Notes: generated by a model not told the origin, from the sequence alone. Positions 1 to 6,795 are shown, counted from the first letter of the stretch. The stretch is 9,003 nt of DNA from Candidatus Cloacimonadota bacterium (GCA_028703735.1 JAQVMI010000057.1:1-9003); one strand, 5' to 3'. Program-made: numbers and translations.

Positions 1-848
1 CCTACCTCACTGAAGCAGAATGTACTTACGAAAAAGAAGATGCAATATGGTTTTGCTCCACCAAGTTTGGTGACGATAAAGATAGGGTACTTATGAAATC
101 TGATGGTTCCATTACCTATTTTGTTCCGGATCTGGCATATCATCTTACAAAGATTCAACGTGGGTTCACCAAGCTAATCGATGTTTTCGGTCCAGACCAT
201 CATGGTTATGTTCCGCGCATCAGGGCTGCTTTCAGGGCTTTGAATTATGATGACACTATGCTGGAGATTATCTTCTTGCAACAGGTGAATCTTTTCGAGA
301 GCGGTGAAAGGGTTAAGATGAGCAAAAGAGCCGGTAAAATTGTAACAATGGACGATCTTATCAGCGTGGTTGGCAGGGATGCAGCGCGTTATTTCTTTAT
401 AGCCCGTAAAGCAAATGCCCATTTGAATTTTGATTTGGAACTTGCCATGAAACAGAATAACGAGAATCCTGTTTATTATTGCCAGTATGCCTATGCCAGG
501 ATATGTAGTATCATGAAGAAAGCCCGCAAGGACAAAATATACCCTAAACACTTTAAAAAAGAGATGATTGGTAAGCTTACTAAACCAGAGGAACTATCCA
601 TAATCCAAAAACTGGCAGACCTACCGGAACTGTTAGTTCTTATCTCCATACACCGAGAGCCACACCGTTTGGCTACTTATCTGGAAGACCTTGCCAGCAC
701 CCTTCACCGCTATTATGCCCGCTACCAAATTGTAAGTGCTAAAAATTTGGAGCTGTCTCAAGCGCGCTTGATGCTGATTTTCACTGTTAAGCATGTGATG
801 GGTATCTGCTTTAACCTGATGGGAATCAGCGCACCCGAAAAGATGTAA
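1..848 (+). CDS. argS: Arginyl-tRNA synthetase, C-terminal half (5' truncated by window edge)
   Basis: Class I aminoacyl-tRNA synthetase that charges tRNA-Arg with arginine in the cytoplasm. The reading frame is already open at the window edge (first full codon at base 3), so about 281 C-terminal residues are visible of a family usually near 550-600. Seen in order: a segment ending FGDDKDRVL, then DLAYH, GPDHHGYVPR (core fold near the active site), the signature VKMSKRAG at about 306-329 (the ArgS form of the class I KMSKS loop), NPVYYCQYAYAR, and a helical anticodon-binding domain ending in GISAPEKM. That ending is typical of intact ArgS C-termini, so the 3' end is complete. The stop is 1 nt before the rimI-like gene, which suggests co-transcription. 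Nothing looks degraded. Identity is very secure; the true start lies outside the window. Confidence 0.97.
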   Translation, partial: YLTEAECTYEKEDAIWFCSTKFGDDKDRVLMKSDGSITYFVPDLAYHLTKIQRGFTKLIDVFGPDHHGYVPRIRAAFRALNYDDTMLEIIFLQQVNLFESGERVKMSKRAGKIVTMDDLISVVGRDAARYFFIARKANAHLNFDLELAMKQNNENPVYYCQYAYARICSIMKKARKDKIYPKHFKKEMIGKLTKPEELSIIQKLADLPELLVLISIHREPHRLATYLEDLASTLHRYYARYQIVSAKNLELSQARLMLIFTVKHVMGICFNLMGISAPEKM

Positions 849-849
849 G

Positions 850-1284
850 ATGGAACCCTGGTTTCGTGCCATTACTGCCGAAGACTTCCCCTTGATCCAT
901 GCAATAGAGCAGGTGGCATTTCCCAATCCTTGGCCCTTGGATGCCTTCTCGGACTTTTTACTTCCCTGGGCTTGGGGGTTAATCTTTGAATCCGAATTGG
1001 TAGGATACATCTTCTATCATGGTGTAGGCGATGAGATGGTTATCATCAATTTTGCCATTAGTCCGGATTTTCAGGGACGTGGATGGGGAGAGTTTCTCCT
1101 AAAAGAAAGCATGCAAAAAATGATAGAAAGCGGAGTACGTCGTTTCTTTTTAGACGTGCGCATCTCCAATGATAAAGCGCGAAGATTATATGAGAAATTT
1201 GGCTTTGTCCCTATGGGAACGCGCAAAGGTTATTACACCCTACCCGAAGAGGATGCCTTGGTTATGGGAATGCAGATTCAATGA
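850..1284 (+). CDS. rimI: RimI-like ribosomal-protein/N-alpha-acetyltransferase (GNAT family)
   Basis: 144-residue GNAT acetyltransferase. RimI enzymes transfer acetyl from acetyl-CoA to an N-terminal amine (classically ribosomal protein S18-Ala in E. coli). Visible features: N-terminal IRAI-like beta strand and an AFPNPWPLDAF segment (residues 23-33) matching the RimI 'F..pW' region; the acetyl-CoA pyrophosphate loop QGRGWG at residues 75-80 (Q/RxxGxG/A); LDVRISNDKARRLYEKFGF at 101-119, the conserved C-terminal helix and GF turn; and RKGYY at 125-129. Length fits the family (about 145-160). It starts 1 nt after the argS stop and ends in a 4-nt ATGA overlap with nadB, so translation is probably coupled across all three genes. 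The fold assignment is secure. Substrate is not provable from sequence, and it could be another small GNAT. Confidence 0.85.
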   Translation: MEPWFRAITAEDFPLIHAIEQVAFPNPWPLDAFSDFLLPWAWGLIFESELVGYIFYHGVGDEMVIINFAISPDFQGRGWGEFLLKESMQKMIESGVRRFFLDVRISNDKARRLYEKFGFVPMGTRKGYYTLPEEDALVMGMQIQ

Positions 1285-2882
1285 CATACGAACACGATTT
1301 TCTGGTTATCGGTAGTGGAATTGCCGGCTTAATTTATGCATTACAGGTTTCACGGTTAGGGAAAGTAGCAATTGTAACCAAAAGCAGCCTTTTAGACTGT
1401 AACACCGCCTATGCTCAGGGTGGAATTGCCGCTGCCATAGACGTTAAAGATTCCTTTGCTGAGCACGTGGAAGACACGTTTCAGGCAGGAGCAGAATTGG
1501 GTAAACGTCAGGTTATTCAGCAGATTATCGAAGCCGGTCCAGCCCTTATTCAATACCTAATAGATTTGGGAACTGATTTTACCCGAATGGATGAAAGCTA
1601 TGATACCAGCCTGGAAAATCTGTCCTTGTCCCTGGAAGGTGGACACACCCGCAGGCGTGTGGCTTATGCAGCAGATTCCACCGGATACCAGATTATGGAA
1701 GCTCTTATCACCCAATGCAAAGCTAACAATGCCATAGATATCTTTGAAAACCGGATCGCCATAGACCTTATTACCCAGCATCATGTGGTGCAGGATAATG
1801 GCTTTATTCCTGGTATTACCTGCTGGGGAGCTTATGTGCTGGATACAGACAATAATCAAGTAGATATCTTTCGCGCAAAAAAGACTATGATGTCCACAGG
1901 TGGGGCAGCACAAATTTATGCTCACAACACAAATCCCAGTGTTGCCACGGGGGACGGAATGGCAATGGCAAGGCTGGCGGGAGCCCGGCTTGCCAATATG
2001 GAATTTGTGCAGTTTCACCCCACTGCGTTCTGGAGCCCTGATGGTGATACTTTCCTGATCAGCGAAGCAGTTCGGGGTGAGGGAGCTATCCTGCGCTTAT
2101 CCGATGGAAGAGCTTTTATGGATGATTATCATCCCAAGGGGAATCTTGCCCCTCGCGACGTAGTTTCCCGTGCTATCGATGCAGAGTTAAAGAAACGAGG
2201 TGAAAAGTTCTGTTATTTGGATGCCACTGGTGTACCATCTGCTATTCTAAAGGCTCATTTTCCATTTATTGATAGTAAGCTGAAGGAAAAGGGGATAGAT
2301 TTCACCTGTGAACCAATCCCTGTGGCTCCTGCAGCACACTATTTCTGTGGAGGGATACTTTCCACAATCGATGGTGCCACCGATATCCGTAATTTATTTG
2401 TTGCAGGAGAAGTTGCTTGCTGTGGGTTACATGGCGCAAACCGTCTTGCTTCAAACTCACTACTGGAAGCTCTTGTTGTTGCCTATAAAGCAGCCAACCA
2501 CCCCTGTAACAGTGACCCTGTGGATTTCCCCATAATTCCTGAGTGGCGTCTTATGGGCGTATTCAACGAAAACGAATGGGTGATAATTAGCCATAACCGG
2601 GAAATCATCGGGACAATTATGCAAGGGTACGCTGGTATTCGTCGCAGCCGCAGATTGTTAAAATATGCACTTTCGAGGCTGGAGAACATCTATAACGAAA
2701 TCAATAATTTCTATCAACACAATGCAGTGCGAAAAGAAGTGGTGGAAACAAGAAATATGGCTGTTATTGCCATTGCAGTGGTACGCAGCGCACTGATGCG
2801 AAAAGAAAGCCGCGGAGCTCATTTTCTGATAGATAATCCGGAAAGAAACGATCTGGGTTATAAGCATGATACGATTATTTAG
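1281..2882 (+). CDS. nadB: L-aspartate oxidase (NAD de novo biosynthesis)
   Basis: 533-residue FAD enzyme that oxidises L-aspartate to iminoaspartate, which quinolinate synthase NadA then uses. It can use fumarate as acceptor, which suits anaerobic growth. Seen: Rossmann FAD motif VIGSGIAGL at 9-17; NTAYAQGGIAA at 41-51; LEGGHTRRR at 118-126, whose Glu119 aligns with E. coli Glu121; FHPTAF with His246; SEAVRGEGA; PRDVVSR with Arg292 (E. coli Arg290); PAAHYFCGG with His353; and GANRLASNSLLEAL for flavin binding. These spacings and the LEGGH context favour NadB over succinate or fumarate reductase flavoproteins. Length is normal (about 510-540) and the C-terminal helical domain is present. The start overlaps the rimI stop (ATGA) and has only a weak Shine-Dalgarno, as expected for coupling. 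nadA and nadC are not in the window. Confidence 0.95.
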   Translation: MTYEHDFLVIGSGIAGLIYALQVSRLGKVAIVTKSSLLDCNTAYAQGGIAAAIDVKDSFAEHVEDTFQAGAELGKRQVIQQIIEAGPALIQYLIDLGTDFTRMDESYDTSLENLSLSLEGGHTRRRVAYAADSTGYQIMEALITQCKANNAIDIFENRIAIDLITQHHVVQDNGFIPGITCWGAYVLDTDNNQVDIFRAKKTMMSTGGAAQIYAHNTNPSVATGDGMAMARLAGARLANMEFVQFHPTAFWSPDGDTFLISEAVRGEGAILRLSDGRAFMDDYHPKGNLAPRDVVSRAIDAELKKRGEKFCYLDATGVPSAILKAHFPFIDSKLKEKGIDFTCEPIPVAPAAHYFCGGILSTIDGATDIRNLFVAGEVACCGLHGANRLASNSLLEALVVAYKAANHPCNSDPVDFPIIPEWRLMGVFNENEWVIISHNREIIGTIMQGYAGIRRSRRLLKYALSRLENIYNEINNFYQHNAVRKEVVETRNMAVIAIAVVRSALMRKESRGAHFLIDNPERNDLGYKHDTII

Positions 2883-2927
2883 TGAAATGGTTAAGTAGTT
2901 AACGGGTTAACAGGTTAGTTAGTGAAA
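2880..2927. repeat. Degenerate 8-bp tandem array after nadB
   Basis: Six in-phase octamers, the first overlapping the nadB TAG stop codon. The outer two units are identical (TAGTGAAA at 2880-2887 and 2920-2927); inner units include TAGTTAAC and GGGTTAAC. The two GTTAAC palindromes at 2898-2903 and 2906-2911 could form a short weak hairpin, but no U-tract follows, so this is not an intrinsic terminator. No function is evident. Confidence 0.6.
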
Positions 2928-3032
2928 CATCTTTACATCATCGGTTATATGGTTTTAACCATTGTGGCGAAGCATTACCAAATCTTCAAGACCATTGTAA
3001 TTCCTACTCAGAAATCACCAAGAGCTTTGTTT

Positions 3033-3088
3033 CACCTTTCCACCTTTCCACCTTTACATTCTTTCACTATTACACCTTTCCACCTCAC
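3033..3088. repeat. CACCTTTC 8-bp tandem array upstream of tmk
   Basis: Seven in-phase octamers, each beginning CA. The first three are CACCTTTC, CACCTTTC, CACCTTTA, followed by two degenerate units, another CACCTTTC (3073-3080) and CACCTCAC. The array contains TTTCACTA (3062-3069), the reverse complement of the TAGTGAAA unit found at 2880 and 2920, so the two arrays in this 233-bp spacer look related and inverted. The DNA between them (2928-3032) shows no convincing gene or RNA. Confidence 0.65.
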
Positions 3089-3115
3089 CAATATAAAGGG
3101 GTTATTTAGTATAAT

Positions 3116-3745
3116 ATGAACAGCATATTCATCACATTTGAAGGAATTGAGGGAAGCGGAAAAAGCACTCAGGTAAAATTGCTAACTAAGGCACTCACTG
3201 CCCTTAATCTGCCTTACATCACCACTCGTGAACCTGGGGGAACCCCAATTTCGGAAGCTATTCGCACTTTGTTACTAAACCCGGAATTCGCAGAAATGAA
3301 ACCTGAAACAGAATTACTGCTTTATTGTGCCAGCCGTGCCCAACACACCGGCGAGCTAATTTTACCTGCCCTGGCAGAGGGGAAGATTGTTATCTGCGAT
3401 CGCTATTACGATTCCACCTATGCCTATCAGGGTGCAGCGAGAGCACTGGACGAAAATCTGATAGATACCTTAACACAATTCGCCACTTATGGCAGAATTC
3501 CTGATATCACTTTTTTGATAGACCTGCCGGTGCATGTGGGTCTTAATAGAATTAAAGAGCGAAAGCTGGATAGACTGGAGCTGGAAGACTTCGCTTTTCA
3601 TGAAAAAGTTCGCCAGCAGTTTTTATCTATTGCCAATAAATGCCCTCTCAGATATATTGTTCTTAATGGCTCGGATGAACCGGAGATTATTCATCAAAAT
3701 ATTATCTCTGCCTTGCAACCTCTTATAGGAGAAAGAAATGATTAG
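3116..3745 (+). CDS. tmk: Thymidylate kinase (dTMP kinase)
   Basis: 209-residue P-loop kinase that phosphorylates dTMP to dTDP with ATP, an essential step to dTTP in the cytoplasm. Visible: Walker A loop GIEGSGKST at residues 10-18; TREPGGTPISEAIR at 37-50, the dTMP-binding region; CASRAQH at 71-77; CDRYYDSTYAYQG at 94-106, containing the DR(Y/F) catalytic motif; and the lid region RIKERKLDRLELE at about 145-157. Length is normal (about 205-215). The ATG at 3116 is chosen because the Walker A spacing from the N-terminus matches the family; the only purine-rich stretch upstream (AAGGGG at 3096-3101) is 14 nt away, far for a Shine-Dalgarno. The gene overlaps the protease gene by 8 nt, so the pair is probably co-translated. 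Confidence 0.96.
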   Translation: MNSIFITFEGIEGSGKSTQVKLLTKALTALNLPYITTREPGGTPISEAIRTLLLNPEFAEMKPETELLLYCASRAQHTGELILPALAEGKIVICDRYYDSTYAYQGAARALDENLIDTLTQFATYGRIPDITFLIDLPVHVGLNRIKERKLDRLELEDFAFHEKVRQQFLSIANKCPLRYIVLNGSDEPEIIHQNIISALQPLIGERND

Positions 3746-5348
3746 ACCCAAACAAAAGCTTGCGCTGATTTCAATTATCAGCATATGGGCTCTTAGTGCC
3801 CTGCTTCTAACTGTGGCTACAAATGCTTATGCGCAGAATAGACCTCAGAGCGCAAACCTGTATTCTCAAATACAACTCTTTAGTGAAGTATTACAAAAGC
3901 TGAAACAATCCTATGTTACGGAGCTATCCGACGAGGAACTAATCAAGGCTGCCATCGTGGGAATGCTGGGTTCCACAGATCCACATACCACCTATTTCAC
4001 CGAATCTGAATTTAAAGATTTTACTACCAGCACTAAAGGTTCATTTGGTGGCTTGGGTATCCAAATAGACAAAATTGGCGATTATATCACAGTGGTATCC
4101 CCCATCGAGGGAACACCTGCTTATCGGATGGGTATTACTGCCGGAGACAAAATAGTAAAGGTAAATGGCGAATCCGTGGTAGGTTTTTCCACTGAAGAAG
4201 CTATCAAACGGATGAGAGGTGATGTTGGCACAAAAGTAGATATTACCATCAGCCGTCCCGGATTAGCTGAACCACTTGTGTTTAGTATTACCCGCGAAAC
4301 TATCAAGATAAAAAGTGTCCCTTACAGCTTCAAAATGTCCAACGGGGCAGGATACATCCGCATTACCCAGTTTAGCGAAAACACAGTTACAGAGCTTCGC
4401 TCTGCCTTAACCGCTTTGGAAAGCGAAGGCATAATCGGTTTGATTATCGACCTGCGCTTTAATCCCGGAGGGTTACTGGATCAAGCTGTGGACACAGTGA
4501 ACGAATTTATTGGTCAAAACCGTCTGGTAGTAGAAACCAAAGGGCGCACAGAAAATAAACAGCTTTACACCCGTTACAATACCAAAGAACGAAACTATCC
4601 CGTAATTGTATTGGTGAACGAAGCCTCTGCCAGTGCTTCCGAAATTTTTGCAGGAAGCCTACAGGATTGGGACAAGGGTTTGGTTATGGGCAAAAACACC
4701 TTTGGCAAAGGCAGTGTGCAACAGCTTATCCCTCTATCCAATGGTAACGGAGTAAAGATCACCACCAGTTACTACTATATTAAAAGTGGACGCTGTATCC
4801 ACAAAATGAGTAATGACAAGCTGCTAAAAGGGCAGAAACTGGACGATGAAGACCTCAAAAAAGAAGAAGACAAAAACCATCAACAGGTTTATTATACTGC
4901 TACTAACCGCAAAATGTATGGCGGTGGAGGCATTCAGCCCGATATAATATTTGAAAGCGACCTGTTAACCATGTTTGGGGCAGAATTACGCCGTAAAAAT
5001 GTATTCTTCAATTTTGCTGTGGACTACCTGGTGCAGCATGATCATAAGATTGCCAATAACTTCGAAGTGGATAAAAAGATTTTTACCGATTTTCTTGATT
5101 TTGCCAAAAAACAAGACATAAAATACACTCAGGCAGATCTGGATAGCACCGATTCCTATATCCGTAATACTCTTAAAAGCGAGATGGTTAGGAAGGTAAA
5201 GGGCGAGCAGGAAGCCTATAAAATTACCATAGCACAAGATAAGCAGTTAATGCAGGCAATGGAAATGTTCGATCGTTTCAAAACCCTTAAAGAAATGTTT
5301 GATTACGCCGAGCTTATAGGTAGGGAAAAAACAAAGGTGGAAAAATGA
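3738..5348 (+). CDS. S41-family C-terminal processing protease (CtpA/Prc type), exported
   Basis: 536-residue serine protease of MEROPS family S41, acting outside the cytoplasmic membrane on C-termini of envelope proteins. Layout: an N-terminal signal peptide or anchor at about 7-32 (basic start, hydrophobic stretch, then AYA); an N-terminal helical region with DPHTTYFT at 81-88; a PDZ domain at about 103-185 (GGLGIQI, then GTPAYRMGITAGDKIVKVNG); and the protease core with LRFNPGGLLDQAV at 239-251. The Ser-Lys-Gln catalytic set is visible as Ser299 in EASASASE, Lys324 in FGKGSVQ and Gln328; the 25- and 4-residue spacings equal those of E. coli Prc (Ser430, Lys455, Gln459). After the core a tail of about 185 residues follows (GRCI at 351-354, a charged linker, GGGGIQPDI), a layout I associate with FCB-group homologues. 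AGGAG lies 6 nt before the ATG. Overlaps: tmk by 8 nt, response regulator by 4 nt. Confidence 0.93.
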   Translation: MIRPKQKLALISIISIWALSALLLTVATNAYAQNRPQSANLYSQIQLFSEVLQKLKQSYVTELSDEELIKAAIVGMLGSTDPHTTYFTESEFKDFTTSTKGSFGGLGIQIDKIGDYITVVSPIEGTPAYRMGITAGDKIVKVNGESVVGFSTEEAIKRMRGDVGTKVDITISRPGLAEPLVFSITRETIKIKSVPYSFKMSNGAGYIRITQFSENTVTELRSALTALESEGIIGLIIDLRFNPGGLLDQAVDTVNEFIGQNRLVVETKGRTENKQLYTRYNTKERNYPVIVLVNEASASASEIFAGSLQDWDKGLVMGKNTFGKGSVQQLIPLSNGNGVKITTSYYYIKSGRCIHKMSNDKLLKGQKLDDEDLKKEEDKNHQQVYYTATNRKMYGGGGIQPDIIFESDLLTMFGAELRRKNVFFNFAVDYLVQHDHKIANNFEVDKKIFTDFLDFAKKQDIKYTQADLDSTDSYIRNTLKSEMVRKVKGEQEAYKITIAQDKQLMQAMEMFDRFKTLKEMFDYAELIGREKTKVEK

Positions 5349-5974
5349 TAACTGAAAGCACTCTCCACAACATGCAGATTTTCGTGGCTGACGATGATGA
5401 GATAAACCTGAAGCTAATCAAAACAGTTTTGTCTCAAGCCGGCTACAAGAATATCCGTTTGTTTCAATCTGGAAAAGCCATGCTGGCGGATATACGCCAC
5501 AACTGTCCAGATCTATTACTGTTAGACATCATGATGCCTGGTTTTAGTGGCTACGAGGTTTTGGAATGGATAAAGCGGGATCCAACCCTGGAACACATTC
5601 CCGTTATTATGATTACCGCAGCTTCTTTGGATGAAAACCTGGAGCCTTTTAAACGTTCTTTCGAGCTTGGTGCCATGGACTACATCAGCAAGCCTTTTTC
5701 TAATATGGAGCTAACCCTTAGGGTGAGATCTGCCTTGAGGCTGGAGCATTCACGTCAAGCCCTGGAAGCTGCATCCATAAAAATCTCATCCTTGGAAAAA
5801 CTTCTTCCAATTTGCAGCTATTGCAAAAAAGTGCGCTCCGACAAGAATTACTGGCAGGAAGTGGAAGTGTATATCTCCGAACATACAGATACTATGTTTT
5901 CGCACTCCATTTGCCCGGATTGCTACCAAACACACGTAAAACCGCAAATAGAAAGCCTGAAAAGAAACAAATAA
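5345..5974 (+). CDS. Response regulator receiver protein with Cys-rich C-terminal module
   Basis: 209-residue cytoplasmic protein. Residues about 11-130 form a CheY-like receiver: the acidic pocket ADDDE (Asp16-18), phospho-acceptor Asp61 in LLLLDIMMPG, Thr91 in MITA, and Lys116 in YISKPF, so phosphorylation should be possible. A coiled linker (about 131-153) leads to a C-terminal module with CSYCKKVRSD at 157-166, NYWQEVEVYI, SHSICPDC (Ser186 to Cys193) and YQTHVKP. Cys157, Cys160, Cys190 and Cys193 (with His187 near) form a CxxC...CxxC pattern suggestive of metal binding. I recall similar tails ending sensory proteins in many bacteria; their function is unknown to me. There is no DNA-binding, GGDEF or kinase domain, so the output is undefined. 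AGGTGG lies 4 nt before the ATG, which overlaps the protease stop (ATGA). No cognate histidine kinase is in the window. Confidence 0.9.
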   Translation: MITESTLHNMQIFVADDDEINLKLIKTVLSQAGYKNIRLFQSGKAMLADIRHNCPDLLLLDIMMPGFSGYEVLEWIKRDPTLEHIPVIMITAASLDENLEPFKRSFELGAMDYISKPFSNMELTLRVRSALRLEHSRQALEAASIKISSLEKLLPICSYCKKVRSDKNYWQEVEVYISEHTDTMFSHSICPDCYQTHVKPQIESLKRNK

Positions 5975-5985
5975 ATCCATTTATC

Positions 5986-6034
5986 CAGCGCATAAGCAGG
6001 AATCTCTTCTTGCTTATGCGCTGTCTTTTTTTTT
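5986..6034 (+). terminator. Rho-independent terminator after the response regulator
   Basis: A perfect 13-bp stem (5986-5998 with 6011-6023; arms CAGCGCATAAGCA and TGCTTATGCGCTG), a 12-nt loop, then TC and a run of nine T. It lies 12 nt after the regulator stop and should end the tmk-protease-regulator transcript. The left flank lacks a matching A-run, so it works mainly in the plus direction. Confidence 0.93.
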
Positions 6035-6086
6035 GCTTGCTTTCATTTCGAGTTTGTTCAATTGTAAGAGAGCCTGTTTTTTTACC

Positions 6087-6140
6087 ACCGAGAACACCGA
6101 GAACACCGAAAACACCGAAAACACCGAGAACACCGAATTT
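6087..6140. repeat. 9-bp tandem array (ACCGAGAAC) inside copy 1
   Basis: Five full units of ACCGAGAAC or its variant ACCGAAAAC plus a sixth partial one. The same block has only one full unit in copy 2 (from 6414) and about two in copy 3 (from 6694), so unit number differs between neighbouring copies, as expected from replication slippage. Because the unit length is a multiple of three, it keeps frames open on both strands and generates spurious ORFs. Confidence 0.88.
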
Positions 6141-6179
6141 ACTGTAAGCATCAAACAAAACCCTTCGATATTCAAACCC

Positions 6180-6368
6180 CTCTTTTACTCTTTTACTCTT
6201 TTACTCTTTGTAAAAATCAACTCTGCTTTTCTTTGCTTTTCTGAAGCTTTTCTCTGTGTTTAAAAAAAGAAATCTTCGCTTTATTCTCCATTTTCGCTAC
6301 AAAGCACATCACTCGTATGTAGGGAGTCTTTTTTTTACAAAGAGTAAAAGAGTAAAAGAGTAAAAGAG
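6180..6368. repeat. Perfect 37-nt inverted repeat built from 8-bp units (copy 1)
   Basis: Left arm 6180-6216 is three TCTTTTAC octamers followed by TCTTTGTAAAAA. Right arm 6332-6368 is its exact reverse complement (TTTTTACAAAG, then GAGTAAAA-type octamers). The 115-nt interior separates the arms. A transcript in either direction could fold into a long A/U-rich stem, or the DNA could extrude a cruciform. The interior is well conserved in copy 2, where the arms are less perfect. Confidence 0.85.
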
Positions 6369-6409
6369 AGTAATTAGCAAGAAAGATGTTTCACCTTTCC
6401 AACACATTC

Positions 6410-6666
6410 TTACCACCGAGAACACCGAATTTACTGTAAGCATCAAACAAAACCCATAACTCTTCAAACCCCTTTTTCCTCTTTTCTCTTTTACTCTTTG
6501 TATAATCAACTCTGCTTTTCTGAAGCTTTTCTCTGTGTTTAAAAAAAGAAATCACCGCTTTATTCTCCATTTTCGCTATAAAGCACATCACTCATATGAA
6601 TGGAATCTTTTTTTACAAAGAGTAAAAGAGTAAAAGAGAAAAAGAGAGTAATTAGCAAGAAAGATG
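6410..6666. repeat. ~260-bp intergenic element, copy 2
   Basis: Second full direct copy, starting 22 nt after copy 1 ends. It has the same internal order and the same end (TAATTAGCAAGAAAGATG). Its inverted arms are shorter: 17 perfect pairs between 6486-6502 and 6614-6630, extended imperfectly outward after a 1-nt slip. The central section matches copy 1 apart from scattered substitutions and the missing 10-nt duplication. No gene is supported within it on either strand. Confidence 0.8.
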
Positions 6667-6690
6667 CTTCTCGAATCCACCCAAATTTTT

Positions 6691-6760
6691 GCCACCAAGA
6701 ACACCGACAACACCGAATATACATAAGCAACAAACAAAACCCATAAATCTTCAAACCCGT
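6691..6760. repeat. Truncated third copy of the intergenic element
   Basis: It begins 25 nt after copy 2 and matches only the first part of the unit: GCCACCAAGAAC, two degenerate 9-mers, then CAACAAACAAAACCC and TCTTCAAACCC. The inverted-repeat arms and central section are absent; sequence changes to a different 7-bp array at about 6761. It is more diverged than copies 1 and 2 are from each other. Confidence 0.65.
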
Positions 6761-6767
6761 CTCCCTT

Positions 6768-6795
6768 AACTTTTAACTTTTAACTCTTAACTCTT
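6768..6795. repeat. 7-bp tandem array (AACTTTT/AACTCTT)
   Basis: Four consecutive heptamers: AACTTTT twice, then AACTCTT twice. It follows directly on the truncated third element copy and precedes a C-rich stretch with CACCTTTCC, the octamer motif also seen upstream of tmk. No coding or RNA role is evident. Confidence 0.75.

Larger units (their letters stand above)
6082..6388. repeat. ~300-bp intergenic element, copy 1
   Basis: First of two full direct copies. Order within the unit: a 9-bp repeat block, a conserved stretch with GTAAGCATCAAACAAAACCC, a left arm of TCTTTTAC octamers, a central section (containing TTCTCTGTGTTT and TTATTCTCCATTTTCGCTA), a right arm complementary to the left, and the tail TAATTAGCAAGAAAGATG. 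It is 50 nt longer than copy 2. Four extra 9-mers account for 36 nt, a tandem 10-nt duplication (TTTGCTTTTC) near 6230 for 10 nt, and small arm and T-run differences for the rest. The open frames through it encode only TEN-type low-complexity peptide, so I do not consider it coding. Possibly a MITE-like or REP-like element; no transposase is linked. Confidence 0.8.

Noticed and set aside
2922..3119. 65-residue plus-strand frame between nadB and tmk
   Set aside because: The second half translates the CACCTTTC array, there is no good Shine-Dalgarno, and it runs into the tmk start. No family resemblance.
3396..3403. GCGATCGC octamer (cyanobacterial HIP1 word) inside tmk
   Set aside because: One occurrence inside codons of the conserved CDRYY motif; not an enriched repeat.
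5892..6158. Minus-strand open frame encoding GVFGVFGVLGVLGG
   Set aside because: The reverse-strand translation of the same 9-bp repeat; it overlaps the regulator's 3' end and the terminator and has no ribosome site.
6033..6263. Plus-strand open frame with TENTENTEN repeats, and the overlapping frame 5812-6147
   Set aside because: The frames stay open only because the 9-bp repeat is a multiple of three. No Shine-Dalgarno, low-complexity product, and copy 2 does not preserve the frame. They also run across the terminator or the regulator gene.
6309..6754. Three minus-strand frames with repeated LLITLF(Y/F)SFTLLLFVKK peptides
   Set aside because: The similar peptides come from the duplicated TCTTTTAC arms, not from a gene family; frames overlap each other and lack start signals.
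6087..6760. CRISPR array
   Set aside because: The repeats are either 7-9 bp with no spacers or ~300-bp units; there is no regular 24-40 bp repeat with unique spacers and no cas gene.
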